A stretch of 64,000 bases of DNA from Pelagibacterales bacterium SAG-MED20. GTDB lineage: Bacteria > Pseudomonadota > Alphaproteobacteria > Pelagibacterales > Pelagibacteraceae. Location of the stretch: contig JACWDR010000003.1 in the NCBI GenBank assembly GCA_014653975.1, positions 1 to 64,000 of the forward strand, in the 5' to 3' direction. This document shows, piece after piece, positions 55,087 through 63,961 of this stretch. The notes below the pieces were generated by a model, which saw only the letters and a program-made list of their open reading frames with translations, was not told the DNA's origin and did no database searches. Each line of letters starts with the position of its first letter. Positions within the stretch are counted from its first letter, which is position 1. The translations under genes were made by a program, and so were the position numbers.

Positions 55087-55622
55087 TTAAAAAAAAAACA
55101 CTTACCCCTATAATTTTAGCTGGAATTTTTTTTATTATGTTGGGGCTTTCGTTTGCAGCTGTACCTTTATATGATTTATTTTGTCGAGTAACTGGCTTTG
55201 GAGGAACCACTCAAATCTCAAAAGATATTCCAAAAATAGTTTTAGACAAAAAGATCAGTGTTAGATTTGATACGAATGTGAACAAACTTCCTTGGAACTT
55301 TAAGGTAAAAGAAAATGTCATTGATATAAAAATAGGCCAGGTTAGTAAAGCTGAGTTTGAAGTAGAAAATTATGGTGATGAAACTACTTATGGAGTGGCA
55401 AGCTTTAACGTATCGCCTTCGTCGTTTGGGAAGTATTTTTCTAAATTAGGTTGTTTTTGTTTTGAAAAACAAAAATTAGATACCGGTGAAAAAGCCAAGT
55501 ATATAATGACTTTTTATCTAGACCCAGAAATAGTAAATGATTCAAACACTAAAAATATTGAAGACGTCACTTTGTCCTATACCTTTTTTCCATCAGAATA
55601 CTATGAACCAATTAAAAATTGA
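55083..55622 (+). CDS. ctaG: cytochrome c oxidase assembly protein CtaG/Cox11
   Basis: CtaG delivers copper to CuB of subunit I. Its 179 residues comprise one N-terminal anchor helix and a periplasmic immunoglobulin-like domain with LYDLFCRVTGFGGTTQ near residue 32 and the copper-binding CFCFEKQKL near residue 131. The GTG start at 55083 overlaps the end of the small ORF by four bases. Confidence 0.94.
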   Translation: MIKKKTLTPIILAGIFFIMLGLSFAAVPLYDLFCRVTGFGGTTQISKDIPKIVLDKKISVRFDTNVNKLPWNFKVKENVIDIKIGQVSKAEFEVENYGDETTYGVASFNVSPSSFGKYFSKLGCFCFEKQKLDTGEKAKYIMTFYLDPEIVNDSNTKNIEDVTLSYTFFPSEYYEPIKN

Positions 55623-55643
55623 TAATTAGTAAAAATTTTTAAT

Positions 55644-56435
55644 ATGTCCGCAGAAAAACTTAAACATGATTACCACTTAGTTGATCCAAGTCCTTGGCCA
55701 ATTTATGTTTCATTTTCATGCCTATTTTTAGCAATAGGTTGTATTTATTATATGCATGCTGACGTTTCATGGGCAATGTATGTAGGCTTAGCTCTTTTAA
55801 TTTATGGAGCATGCATGTGGTTTAGAGATGTTATAATAGAGTCAGTAGACCATAATTATCACACTCCTGTTGTTAAACTTCATCATAGATATGGAATGAC
55901 ACTTTTTATTGCTTCAGAGGTAATGTTTTTTGTAGCGTGGTTTTGGGCATACTTTAATACAAGTTTATTTCCTTCGGAGGCAATTGGTAATGTTTGGCCT
56001 CCAGCAGATATACAAACATTTGATCCATGGGATATTCCACTTATTAACACATTAATTTTATTATTGTCAGGAACTACCTGTACATGGGCTCATCACGCTT
56101 TAGAAGAAGGTGATAAAAAAAGTTTTATTCAAGGTTTGGCGCTTACAGTTTTTTTGGGTTTTTGTTTTTCTTTACTTCAAGCTTATGAATATCAGCATGC
56201 TAAATTTGATTTCGCTGGAAACATTTATGGTTCAGTATTTTATATGGCAACAGGCTTTCATGGATTCCATGTTATTATAGGAACTATATTCTTAGCAGTG
56301 TGTTGGTGGAGAGCTAAAAATGATAAATATAAAGAAGGTGAATTTTTTGGTTTTGAAGCAGCCGCATGGTATTGGCATTTTGTAGATGTAGTGTGGCTAT
56401 TTTTATTTGCCGCAATCTATATTTGGGGCAGTTAA
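55644..56435 (+). CDS. coxC: cytochrome c oxidase subunit III (first oxidase)
   Basis: Subunit III stabilises the oxidase core and sustains proton uptake. It starts with HDYHLVDPSPWPIY, the alphaproteobacterial CoxC signature, has seven hydrophobic helices, and contains GFHGFHVIIGTIFL near residue 205 and AAAWYWHFVDVVWLFLF near the end. It is 263 residues long. It lies between ctaG and surf1. Confidence 0.96.
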   Translation: MSAEKLKHDYHLVDPSPWPIYVSFSCLFLAIGCIYYMHADVSWAMYVGLALLIYGACMWFRDVIIESVDHNYHTPVVKLHHRYGMTLFIASEVMFFVAWFWAYFNTSLFPSEAIGNVWPPADIQTFDPWDIPLINTLILLLSGTTCTWAHHALEEGDKKSFIQGLALTVFLGFCFSLLQAYEYQHAKFDFAGNIYGSVFYMATGFHGFHVIIGTIFLAVCWWRAKNDKYKEGEFFGFEAAAWYWHFVDVVWLFLFAAIYIWGS

Positions 56436-56444
56436 TTAATAATC

Positions 56445-57098
56445 TTGAAAAATAAACTTTTATTTTCAGTTTTTGTATTTTTTTTCATATCAATATTTAT
56501 AGCATTAGGCAGTTGGCAATTAATAAGATTAGATTGGAAAAATGAATTATTAAACAAAATTGATGTTTCTTTGAAAAAAGAACCTGTTGATTTGATGACC
56601 AATGTTCATGAAGACTATTTAAGAATCAAAACTTCTGGCATTATAGACTTTGATAAACAAATTTATTTATATAGTTTAAATGAAAAGGGTGCACCAGGGT
56701 TTAATGTTGTTAATCCATTAATAATTAATAACAAAAACTTTTTATTAAATAGAGGATGGATACCTTTTGATAAAAAAAACAGTAAAGAAATAAATATTTT
56801 TGACAAAAAAATCATTTTAGGAACATTAAAAAAACAAATTAAAGCTAGCAAGTTTAAGCCAACAAATGATATTAAGAGTAACTATTGGTTTACTTTAGAT
56901 AGAAATGATGTTTTTGAATATACAAACAAGAATTTTTCACCATTTATAATTTACTTAAGTAATAATTCAAATTTACCAAAACCAAAAATCATCACTATAA
57001 ATATTCCAAATAGTCATAAAAAGTATGCTATTACTTGGTTTTCTTTAGCATTATCTATTTTTTTCTTTTATTTGTATGTCAGGAAAAATAAATTTTAA
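56445..57098 (+). CDS. surf1: SURF1 heme-copper oxidase assembly protein
   Basis: Surf1 aids heme a insertion into subunit I. The 217-residue protein has a helix at each end, the N-terminal GSWQLIRLDWKNELL, and the RGWIPFDKK element near residue 103, both typical. It starts at a TTG codon ten bases after coxC. It is the last gene of the first oxidase operon and converges on the SCO gene. Confidence 0.9.
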   Translation: MKNKLLFSVFVFFFISIFIALGSWQLIRLDWKNELLNKIDVSLKKEPVDLMTNVHEDYLRIKTSGIIDFDKQIYLYSLNEKGAPGFNVVNPLIINNKNFLLNRGWIPFDKKNSKEINIFDKKIILGTLKKQIKASKFKPTNDIKSNYWFTLDRNDVFEYTNKNFSPFIIYLSNNSNLPKPKIITINIPNSHKKYAITWFSLALSIFFFYLYVRKNKF

Positions 57099-57111
57099 TT
57101 TTTTCATTAAT

Positions 57112-57699
57112 TTATAAATAGTTTTTAATTATCTTAAAAATATTATCCATTGTTTCATGATGACTAATTCGATCAATATATTTTCCTCTATCTAATAAAA
57201 GTATAGAAGAGCTATGATTGATTAAATAACTACCATCTTCATTAAAAATTTTTTCACTCAACACACCCCATGACTTTGAAAGTAAAAAAACTTTTTTTGG
57301 ATCTCCAGTTATTCCATATATCTTGTTTTTAAATGAGTCTAAATAATCTTTAATTATTTGAGGACTATCTCTTTCAGGATCAATACTTACAAAAAAAACT
57401 TTCAATTTCTTTGTTTCACTATCATTTAACTTTTCAATAACTAGATCTAGATTAGTTAAAGTCATTGGACACACATCAGGGCAATTCGTAAAACCAAAAA
57501 AAATTGCAGTTAGTGGCCCTTGAAAAGATTTTTCTGTTATTGGGTCATTATTAATATCTGTTAAAGTAAATGCAGAGCCCGCATATGAAGCAACAATGTC
57601 TTCTTTCTTATCTTGTATCGATAATACAATTGGAAGCATAATAAATAAAAAAATTAACAAACAACCACCCAGTATAGTTATTGATGTCTTTAATTTCAT
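57112..57699 (-). CDS. SCO1/SenC copper chaperone
   Basis: SCO proteins load copper into the CuA site of oxidase subunit II. The 195-residue protein has an N-terminal membrane anchor, the CxxxC of FFGFTNCPDVCPMTL near residue 77, and the distal His in YLINHSSSILL near residue 164. It lies between the two oxidase groups, divergent from the second subunit III-like gene with 33 bases between the starts, so it may serve either or both. Confidence 0.93.
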   Translation of the reverse strand: MKLKTSITILGGCLLIFLFIMLPIVLSIQDKKEDIVASYAGSAFTLTDINNDPITEKSFQGPLTAIFFGFTNCPDVCPMTLTNLDLVIEKLNDSETKKLKVFFVSIDPERDSPQIIKDYLDSFKNKIYGITGDPKKVFLLSKSWGVLSEKIFNEDGSYLINHSSSILLLDRGKYIDRISHHETMDNIFKIIKNYL

Positions 57700-57732
57700 A
57701 TTTTATACATTAATATATTATATATTATAATT

Positions 57733-58413
57733 ATGTCTAAATTTTTTAAAAACCTTTTTGGCACATTGTCTGACAAGCCTTGGGAAAAAGAACAGATGGA
57801 AACAGATAATAATCATGAGGGCAAAACTTTTGATATATCAATACAAACGTCAGCGGTTGTTGTTATTTTTGGTGTGAGCACAGTATTGTTCACACTAATT
57901 GTGACTGGATATCTTTATAGTATTCCTGTGACCCAAGATACCAAGTATTTATTAAAACCAAATTTGTTATGGCTAAATACTTTAATCTTATTATTTGTGG
58001 CTTATTTTTTTAACAAAATTGTAAACGATTTAAAGAATGATAAACTTGAAAAAATTAAAAGTAATTTACTTATAGTTGGTTTTTTAAGTTACGTTTTTTT
58101 ATTTGGACAAATATTTTTTTGGTTTCAATTAATGGAAAGTGGCAATTATGTTTCTACAAATAATTATTTTTCATCTTTTTATATTTTTACCTCACTTCAT
58201 GGTCTACATCTTTTAGGTGGATTATTTTTTTGGGGAAAAATTTTTTCTAAAATTAATAAACTTAAAACAAAAGAGATTATAAATGAAAAAAAAGGCATTG
58301 ACGCATTATCACTTTATTGGAATTTTTTATTAATTGTTTGGATAGTATTTTTTTTAGTTATGTATGTTTTTAATGACACAGTGATTGAGTGGTGTAAAGC
58401 TTTGCTTTCTTAA
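57733..58413 (+). CDS. cytochrome c oxidase subunit III-like protein (second oxidase)
   Basis: The 226-residue protein has about five hydrophobic helices. FGQIFFWFQLMESGNY and FTSLHGLHLLGGLFFW identify the heme-copper oxidase subunit III family, in the shorter form found in bacterial oxidases of the CoxO/NorE kind. A second subunit III follows later in the cluster, so this oxidase group has two, as in the Bradyrhizobium coxMNOP set. It starts divergently from the SCO gene. Confidence 0.85.
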   Translation: MSKFFKNLFGTLSDKPWEKEQMETDNNHEGKTFDISIQTSAVVVIFGVSTVLFTLIVTGYLYSIPVTQDTKYLLKPNLLWLNTLILLFVAYFFNKIVNDLKNDKLEKIKSNLLIVGFLSYVFLFGQIFFWFQLMESGNYVSTNNYFSSFYIFTSLHGLHLLGGLFFWGKIFSKINKLKTKEIINEKKGIDALSLYWNFLLIVWIVFFLVMYVFNDTVIEWCKALLS

Positions 58414-58417
58414 CAAA

Positions 58418-58609
58418 TTATAGAAAAAAGATTAAAATAGTTCCAATCACTACAATAAATATTAGTAAAAAATTTACAGATCTTAAATATTTTTTTATTT
58501 CAGGGTTTTTTTTCTCTTTAGAAAATAGTCCAGCACCAAAAGAAATTACTAAATAAAATAAAAGAACTAAAAAAATGATAACACCAAAAATTTCAATTTT
58601 GCCGAGCAT
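58418..58609 (-). CDS. 63-residue membrane protein, function unknown
   Basis: The product has two hydrophobic helices (residues 6-27 and 44-63) separated by a polar SKEKKNPEIKKYLRS loop. It runs against the oxidase genes, with its stop four bases from the subunit III-like gene. It is not recognised. Spacing and composition suggest a real gene, but short AT-rich frames are less certain. Confidence 0.5.
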   Translation of the reverse strand: MLGKIEIFGVIIFLVLLFYLVISFGAGLFSKEKKNPEIKKYLRSVNFLLIFIVVIGTILIFFL

Positions 58610-58717
58610 AATTAATTCATTATATAGCTTTTATCCCTATATTTACTAAATAATTATTCTTTAGACTCTATCTGTTTTTTTTTTTTTATAGTTGAATAAG
58701 TTAACAATGGTAAAAAT

Positions 58718-59561
58718 GTGCATGCAGGAATAATATTCTTAGCAGTAATTATTGGTTCAGTTTTGTTCCATATATTTACTCCATGGTGGTGGACAGACAT
58801 TGCTTCAAATTGGGGGGGCAATGGATGATACGATTAATTTAACTTTTTGGATTGGTGGTGGTGTATTTATTTTAGTTTGTTTATTTATGGTTTATTGCAT
58901 TCTAAAATTTTCTTATAAAGAAGGACGAAAAGTTGAATATAAACCAGAAGATCATAAATTAGAAAAAATATTGACTATTGCCACTACTGTAGGCGTGATT
59001 GCTCTTTTGGCACCAGGTCTCATTGTTTATAATAATTATATTAATACTCCAAAAAATGCTTTGCAAGTTGAAGTCAACGCTTGGCAATGGGGATGGCAAT
59101 ATAGATTACCAGGTGAAGATGGAATACTAGGCACAGCTCAAGTTGCAAAAATTACTGATGACAATCCTTTTGGAATGAATTTAGATGACCCAAATGGTAA
59201 AGATGATATTTTAATTCAAGATGATGTGCTCCACTTAAAAACAGATAGACCAGTAAAAATTTTATTAAGATCGTTAGATGTTTTGCATAATTATTATGTT
59301 CCACAATTTAGAGCAAAAATGGATGCTATACCTGGAATAATTTCTTATTATTGGTTTGAGCCAAATAAAATAGGAGAGTACGAAGTTTTATGTGCTGAAT
59401 ATTGTGGAGTAGGCCATTATGCAATGAGAGCAAAAGTTATAGTTGAAAATGAAGATAATTATGAAAATTGGATTAAAGAACAAGAAACTTTTTCAGATTT
59501 AATTGCTAAACAAGAAAATAATAAATTAAAAACAACTCTAGTAGCCCAAAATAATGATTAA
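58718..59561 (+). CDS. cytochrome c oxidase subunit II (second oxidase), frameshifted in the N-terminal part
   Basis: From 58821 the frame encodes two membrane helices, a cupredoxin domain with VNAWQWGWQYRLPG, and a complete CuA site CAEYCGVGHYAM. The expected N-terminal helix lies in a different frame (GIIFLAVIIGSVLFH, then FTPWWWTDIASNWG) from a GTG at 58718. The two parts join perfectly (SNWGAMDDT) if one G is removed from the seven-G run at 58812-58818. This is either a sequence error, a real inactivating frameshift, or a site of slippage. Reading only from the ATG at 58821 would give a protein without the first helix. Confidence 0.8.
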
Positions 59562-59579
59562 ATAACGTAAAGGATAATT

Positions 59580-61421
59580 ATGTCAGACGAATATAACCAG
59601 CAAAACACACCTCTTGAAGCGCAGTCATCGGAAACTATGTCTGGCTCTTCTGGCACTCCATCCAAAGATATTGATTATGTAAGACCTGCAGAAATTCCTG
59701 AACAAGATCTTTATCATGGACATAGTTTTATAACTAAATGGGTTTTTTGCCAGGATGCTAAAATTATTGGTGTTCAGTATTTTCTTACTGCCGTGTTTAC
59801 AGGAGTAGTTGGTTTAATCCTTTCTTGGTTGATGCGTTTACAATTAGGGTACCCAGAGTTAGTTCCATTCATTACAGCCGAGCATTATTATCAGTTTGTA
59901 ACAATGCATGGAATGATAATGGTTGTTTATTTTTTAACGGCATTATTTTTAGGGGGTTTTGGCAATTACTTAATCCCTTTAATGGTTGGAGCAAGGGATA
60001 TGGTTTTTCCATATGTAAACATGATCAGTTTTTGGATGTTCTTTATTGCAGTGTGTGTTCTCATGGCTAGCTTTTTTGTTCCAGGAGGGCCAACAGGCGC
60101 AGGATGGACACTATATCCACCCCAAGCTATTTTACCTGGCACCCCAGGTGCTAACATGGGAATTATTTTGATGCTTATTTCCTTATCTTTATTTGTAATT
60201 GGATTTACCATGGGTGGATTAAATTACATTATTACAATTTTACAAGCTCGTACTAGAGGAATGACCTTAATGAGAATGCCCTTAACAATATGGGGAATTT
60301 TTACTGCGACTGCTTTAGCAATGCTGGCTTTTCCTGCATTATTGGTTAGTTGCATAATGATGACTCTAGATAAGTTGCTTGAAACTAGTTTTTTTATGCC
60401 TTCAATTCTCCAAGCGGGAGAAGTATTAAGTTATGAAGGAGGAAGTCCTGTTCTTTTTCAACATTTGTTTTGGTTCTTTGGTCATCCTGAAGTTTATATT
60501 GTAGCCCTTCCTGCTTTTGGAATAGTTTCAGATTTAATTTCTGTCCATGCTAGAAAAAACATTTTTGGATATAGGATGATGGTTTGGGCAATTGTCGGTA
60601 TTGGTGGTTTAAGTTTTTTTGTTTGGGCTCACCACATGTATGTTAGCGGAATGAATCCTTGGTTTGGGTTCTTTTTTGCTACAACCACACTTATTATTGC
60701 AGTCCCAACAGCATTGAAGGTTTATAATTGGATAATAACATTATTCAAAGCAAACATAAGAATGAATACTGTAATGCTTTTTTGTTTAGGGTTTATTGTG
60801 ACTTTTGTAAATGGAGGAATTACAGGAATTTTTTTAGGTAATGTTGCTGTAGATATTCCATTATCTGATACTTATTTTGTAATAGCACATTTTCATATGG
60901 TCATGGGCATAGCACCACTTATGGTAATTATGGGAGCAGTTTATCATTGGTTTCCTTTAGTTACTGGAAGGATGTTAAGTGAAAAATTAGGTAAGTGGCA
61001 TTTTTGGTTTACATTCTTAGGAGCGTATTCAATTTATTTTCCAATGCACTACCTAGGTTTTATTGGAGTACCAAGAAGATATTTTGAAATGTATGACAGC
61101 CCCTATGTAACATCAGCAGTTGGAATGAATGAGTTTATAACTCTTGCTGCATTAATTGTTGGTTTTTCGCAGCTAATTTTTATTTACAATATTGTAACGA
61201 GTTTAAAAATTGGAAAACCAGCAGGCAAAAACCCTTGGAAAGCAAATTCTTTAGAATGGTTAACGCCTGATGTACCACCAACTCATGGTAATTGGGGGGA
61301 AAAATTACCAGTCATTTATAGATGGCCTTATGACTTTAACGTACCTGGTGCAAAAGAAGATTATATAACCCAAACAACCCCGCCAAGTGAAGTTATTAAT
61401 GCAGAGGTTGAAAAAACTTAG
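59580..61421 (+). CDS. cytochrome c oxidase subunit I (second oxidase)
   Basis: This is a second heme-copper catalytic subunit, 613 residues, longer than CoxA because of a polar N-terminal extension of about 50 residues and a C-terminal tail. It has the heme His in [47 protein letters not shown] near residue 300, FVWAHHMYVSGM, and VIAHFHMVMG near residue 437. The HPEVY Glu and the D-channel Asn place it in the A1 class. The sequence differs strongly from the first subunit I, so it is a distinct oxidase, not a recent copy. Confidence 0.95.
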   Translation: MSDEYNQQNTPLEAQSSETMSGSSGTPSKDIDYVRPAEIPEQDLYHGHSFITKWVFCQDAKIIGVQYFLTAVFTGVVGLILSWLMRLQLGYPELVPFITAEHYYQFVTMHGMIMVVYFLTALFLGGFGNYLIPLMVGARDMVFPYVNMISFWMFFIAVCVLMASFFVPGGPTGAGWTLYPPQAILPGTPGANMGIILMLISLSLFVIGFTMGGLNYIITILQARTRGMTLMRMPLTIWGIFTATALAMLAFPALLVSCIMMTLDKLLETSFFMPSILQAGEVLSYEGGSPVLFQHLFWFFGHPEVYIVALPAFGIVSDLISVHARKNIFGYRMMVWAIVGIGGLSFFVWAHHMYVSGMNPWFGFFFATTTLIIAVPTALKVYNWIITLFKANIRMNTVMLFCLGFIVTFVNGGITGIFLGNVAVDIPLSDTYFVIAHFHMVMGIAPLMVIMGAVYHWFPLVTGRMLSEKLGKWHFWFTFLGAYSIYFPMHYLGFIGVPRRYFEMYDSPYVTSAVGMNEFITLAALIVGFSQLIFIYNIVTSLKIGKPAGKNPWKANSLEWLTPDVPPTHGNWGEKLPVIYRWPYDFNVPGAKEDYITQTTPPSEVINAEVEKT

Positions 61422-61430
61422 GAATAAAAT

Positions 61431-62141
61431 ATGTCTGATGTAAAAATTGAAGGATTTGAACTTAAACCAGGTTTTAAGGGAATGGCTGAGGATACTGGTT
61501 CTGATCAAACAATGTTTAAAGGTGTTCAGTGGGGAAAAGTGATGATGTGGATTTTTTTATTAAGTGACACCTTTGTATTTAGTTGTTTTTTAATTTCATA
61601 TATGAAAGGCAGAGCTTCTACCGTTGTAGATTGGCCTAATACAAGTGAGGTTTTTTCATTACATGTAGGCAGTGTACCCGTACCATTATTATTGATTGCA
61701 ATAATGACATTTGTTTTAATTACAAGCAGTGGAACTATGGCTCTAGCTGTCAAATATGGTTATGAAAAAAATAGAAAAATGTGTGGTTGGCTTATATTAG
61801 CTACAGCTATTGGTGGATTAACTTTTGTTGGTATGCAGGTATTTGAATGGTCGAAATTAATTCATGAAGGTGTTAGACCTTGGGAAAATCCATTTGGAGC
61901 AAAACAATTTGGCTCATATTTTTTTATGATTACAGGGTTCCACGGCTTTCATGTTTCAATAGGAGTAATTTTTCTATTTATTTATGCTTATAAAACTTTT
62001 GCTGGTCATTTTGATAAGGAGAAAAGAGGCTGGTTCACCACTATGAAAGGTGGCTATGTAGAAATTGAAATTCTTGGATTGTACTGGCATTTTGTGGACT
62101 TAGTATGGGTATTTATATTTGCATTTTTTTATTTATGGTAA
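61431..62141 (+). CDS. cytochrome c oxidase subunit III (second oxidase)
   Basis: A 236-residue subunit III with seven hydrophobic segments, FFMITGFHGFHVSIGVIFL near residue 163 and EILGLYWHFVDLVWVFIFAF at the end, both characteristic. It begins ten bases after the subunit I gene. With the upstream subunit III-like gene, the cluster encodes two proteins of this family. Confidence 0.93.
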   Translation: MSDVKIEGFELKPGFKGMAEDTGSDQTMFKGVQWGKVMMWIFLLSDTFVFSCFLISYMKGRASTVVDWPNTSEVFSLHVGSVPVPLLLIAIMTFVLITSSGTMALAVKYGYEKNRKMCGWLILATAIGGLTFVGMQVFEWSKLIHEGVRPWENPFGAKQFGSYFFMITGFHGFHVSIGVIFLFIYAYKTFAGHFDKEKRGWFTTMKGGYVEIEILGLYWHFVDLVWVFIFAFFYLW

Positions 62142-62149
62142 AGTAAATT

Positions 62150-62485
62150 ATGGAAGAAACAAAAAAAAAAGAAGAAACCAGCACACATAAGATAGGTATA
62201 TACCTTTGGATTTGGGGCTTATTATTTGTACTTAGTTTTTTTTCTTACATGGTTGATTGGTATGCTTTTCAAGGATTACTTAGATGGTCTTTGATTTTAA
62301 TATTTATGTTTTTAAAAGCAGGGTTAATAATGGCTTTTTTTATGCATTTATTTTGGGAGAGATACGCACTAGTAAATGTTCTTTTATGGCCAATGACTGC
62401 AATAGCATGTTTTATAGTACTTATGGTTGCAGAAGGACAATACACCGTTTTTACTAGATTATTATATTTTTTTACTGGAGGTTAA
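62150..62485 (+). CDS. cytochrome c oxidase subunit IV-like (prokaryotic)
   Basis: The 111-residue protein has three hydrophobic helices and a polar N-terminus. IYLWIWGLLFVLSFFSY, in part, and KAGLIMAFFMHLFWERY resemble the bacterial subunit IV/CyoD-like family, whose members stabilise the oxidase core. It follows the subunit III gene by eight bases and clearly belongs to the second oxidase. Confidence 0.85.
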   Translation: MEETKKKEETSTHKIGIYLWIWGLLFVLSFFSYMVDWYAFQGLLRWSLILIFMFLKAGLIMAFFMHLFWERYALVNVLLWPMTAIACFIVLMVAEGQYTVFTRLLYFFTGG

Positions 62486-62490
62486 ACATT

Positions 62491-62754
62491 ATGACTGGAT
62501 ATACAATATTAGCTGGAGCTTTAATATTTTTTGTAATTTTTATTTATGCTACATGGTTTGGAACTCAATTAAAAGTAGAGAAGCAAGAAGATAAAGGCCC
62601 CACAATTATAATTAATCCATATGACAATATGTCTCTTAGTAGAAGGTTTATTGATAAAAAAAATAAACAACTCGGAATTTTTGATTTAGGAAATCATATT
62701 CTTATTATTGGAATGGTATTAATTTTGGTGTTTATTTTAATTAATGTAGAATAG
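62491..62754 (+). CDS. 87-residue membrane protein of the second oxidase group, unknown
   Basis: I do not recognise the family. The protein has one helix at each end (residues about 5-24 and 66-86) and a polar middle containing GPTIIINPYDNMSLSRRFIDKK. It starts five bases after the subunit IV gene and lies 31 bases ahead of ctaB, so it is likely co-transcribed. A role as an accessory subunit or assembly factor is inference from position. Confidence 0.65.
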   Translation: MTGYTILAGALIFFVIFIYATWFGTQLKVEKQEDKGPTIIINPYDNMSLSRRFIDKKNKQLGIFDLGNHILIIGMVLILVFILINVE

Positions 62755-62785
62755 ACCCACCATATCTGATAATCGTTTACCCAAA

Positions 62786-63685
62786 ATGATAAGAAAAAAA
62801 TCTCTTTCACTAGATTTAAATGAAATGATTAAATCCTTATATCTTTTAATGAAACCAAGGGTAATGTCTCTTGTTATATTTACTTGTGCGGTTGGTTTTT
62901 TAACTTCAAATTCAAACTTAAATACTTTTGACGCAATGATCAGTATAGCATTTGTTGCAGTTGGTGCAGGAGCAGCAGGTTGTTTAAATATGTGGTATGA
63001 GTCAGATTTGGACGCATTAATGACAAGAACATGTTTAAGACCAATTCCAACTGGTAAAGTAAATAGAAAACAAGCACTAACTTTTGGGATAGTGCTTTCA
63101 GTTGTTTCAGTTATTGCATTAAATTATTTTTCAAATTTTTTATCTGCATCTTTATTGTTGTTTACAATATTTTTTTATCTTTTTGTTTATACAATATGGT
63201 TAAAAAGAAAAACCCCACAAAATATAGTTATTGGTGGAGCAGCTGGTGCATTACCGCCTGTTATAGGATGGACTATAGCTACTAATGCTATCGGTTTAGA
63301 ACCACTAGCTTACTTCTTTATAATTTTCTTTTGGACACCATCACATTTTTGGGCATTAAGCTTGTATAAGGCAGATGATTATAAAAAAGCAAAGATTCCA
63401 ATGTTGCCTTTAACTGATGGTATTGAAAAAACAAAAGTTTACATTTTTGTTTATTCTTTATTAATGCTGCCTGTTATTATCTTTCCATATCTAATTGGTT
63501 TTTCAGGTTTTGTTTACTTGGTGCCAGCATTAATTCTAACAATTTATTATAATATAATTTGTTATGATCTTTATAGATATAAAAAAAATAAATTTGATTT
63601 AAAGAAAGCCAAAAAAGTTTTTGGTTACTCAATTTTATATTTATTTTTAATTTTTGTACTATTTTTGATAGACAGTGTAATTTAA
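62786..63685 (+). CDS. ctaB: protoheme IX farnesyltransferase (heme O synthase)
   Basis: CtaB farnesylates heme b to heme O, the precursor of heme A needed by both oxidases. It has LLMKPRVMSLVIFTCAVG near residue 20, and the substrate site LNMWYESDLDALMTRT, followed by RPIPTGKV, near residue 70. A second Asp-rich loop follows at YKADDYKKAKIPMLPLTDG. It is 299 residues with about eight helices. In many alphaproteobacteria ctaB sits between coxA and ctaG; here it has moved to the second oxidase group. Confidence 0.94.
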   Translation: MIRKKSLSLDLNEMIKSLYLLMKPRVMSLVIFTCAVGFLTSNSNLNTFDAMISIAFVAVGAGAAGCLNMWYESDLDALMTRTCLRPIPTGKVNRKQALTFGIVLSVVSVIALNYFSNFLSASLLLFTIFFYLFVYTIWLKRKTPQNIVIGGAAGALPPVIGWTIATNAIGLEPLAYFFIIFFWTPSHFWALSLYKADDYKKAKIPMLPLTDGIEKTKVYIFVYSLLMLPVIIFPYLIGFSGFVYLVPALILTIYYNIICYDLYRYKKNKFDLKKAKKVFGYSILYLFLIFVLFLIDSVI

Positions 63686-63715
63686 ATATTACACTTTAAA
63701 ATTTTCAATAGTATT

Positions 63716-63961
63716 TTAACTAATTATATTTCTTAAGTTTAGATATTCATACTTCATCAACAAGAAAATTATTGTGAAAATAATAGTTGTAATACCAATG
63801 GAATAAAAAGTTTTTTTTAGAATTTTTGGATTTTCTGGTGCTCCAACCTCATTTGCTGGGATTAAAAATTTTCTTTTTCGATTAACATCTATTGGTAATA
63901 TAGAAAAAAATACCACTAACTGAATAATTAGAAACATTGTAATTAGTCCAATTGCACTCAA
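63716..63961 (-). CDS. DUF1467 membrane protein
   Basis: The 81-residue protein has helices at each end, FILPIDVN-like polar turns, and GAPENPKILKKTFYSI, a close match to the GAPExPxLxxK region of alphaproteobacterial DUF1467. The frame opens at a TTG at 63961 behind a GGGGG run; an ATG at 63937 is the alternative start. The function is unknown. Confidence 0.75.
   Translation of the reverse strand: MSAIGLITMFLIIQLVVFFSILPIDVNRKRKFLIPANEVGAPENPKILKKTFYSIGITTIIFTIIFLLMKYEYLNLRNIIS

Noticed and set aside
58752-58820. N-terminal extension of the second subunit II in the downstream frame (MVQFCSIYLL...)
   Set aside because: It is out of frame with the conserved N-terminal helix of the family; the frameshift explanation accounts for both parts better.
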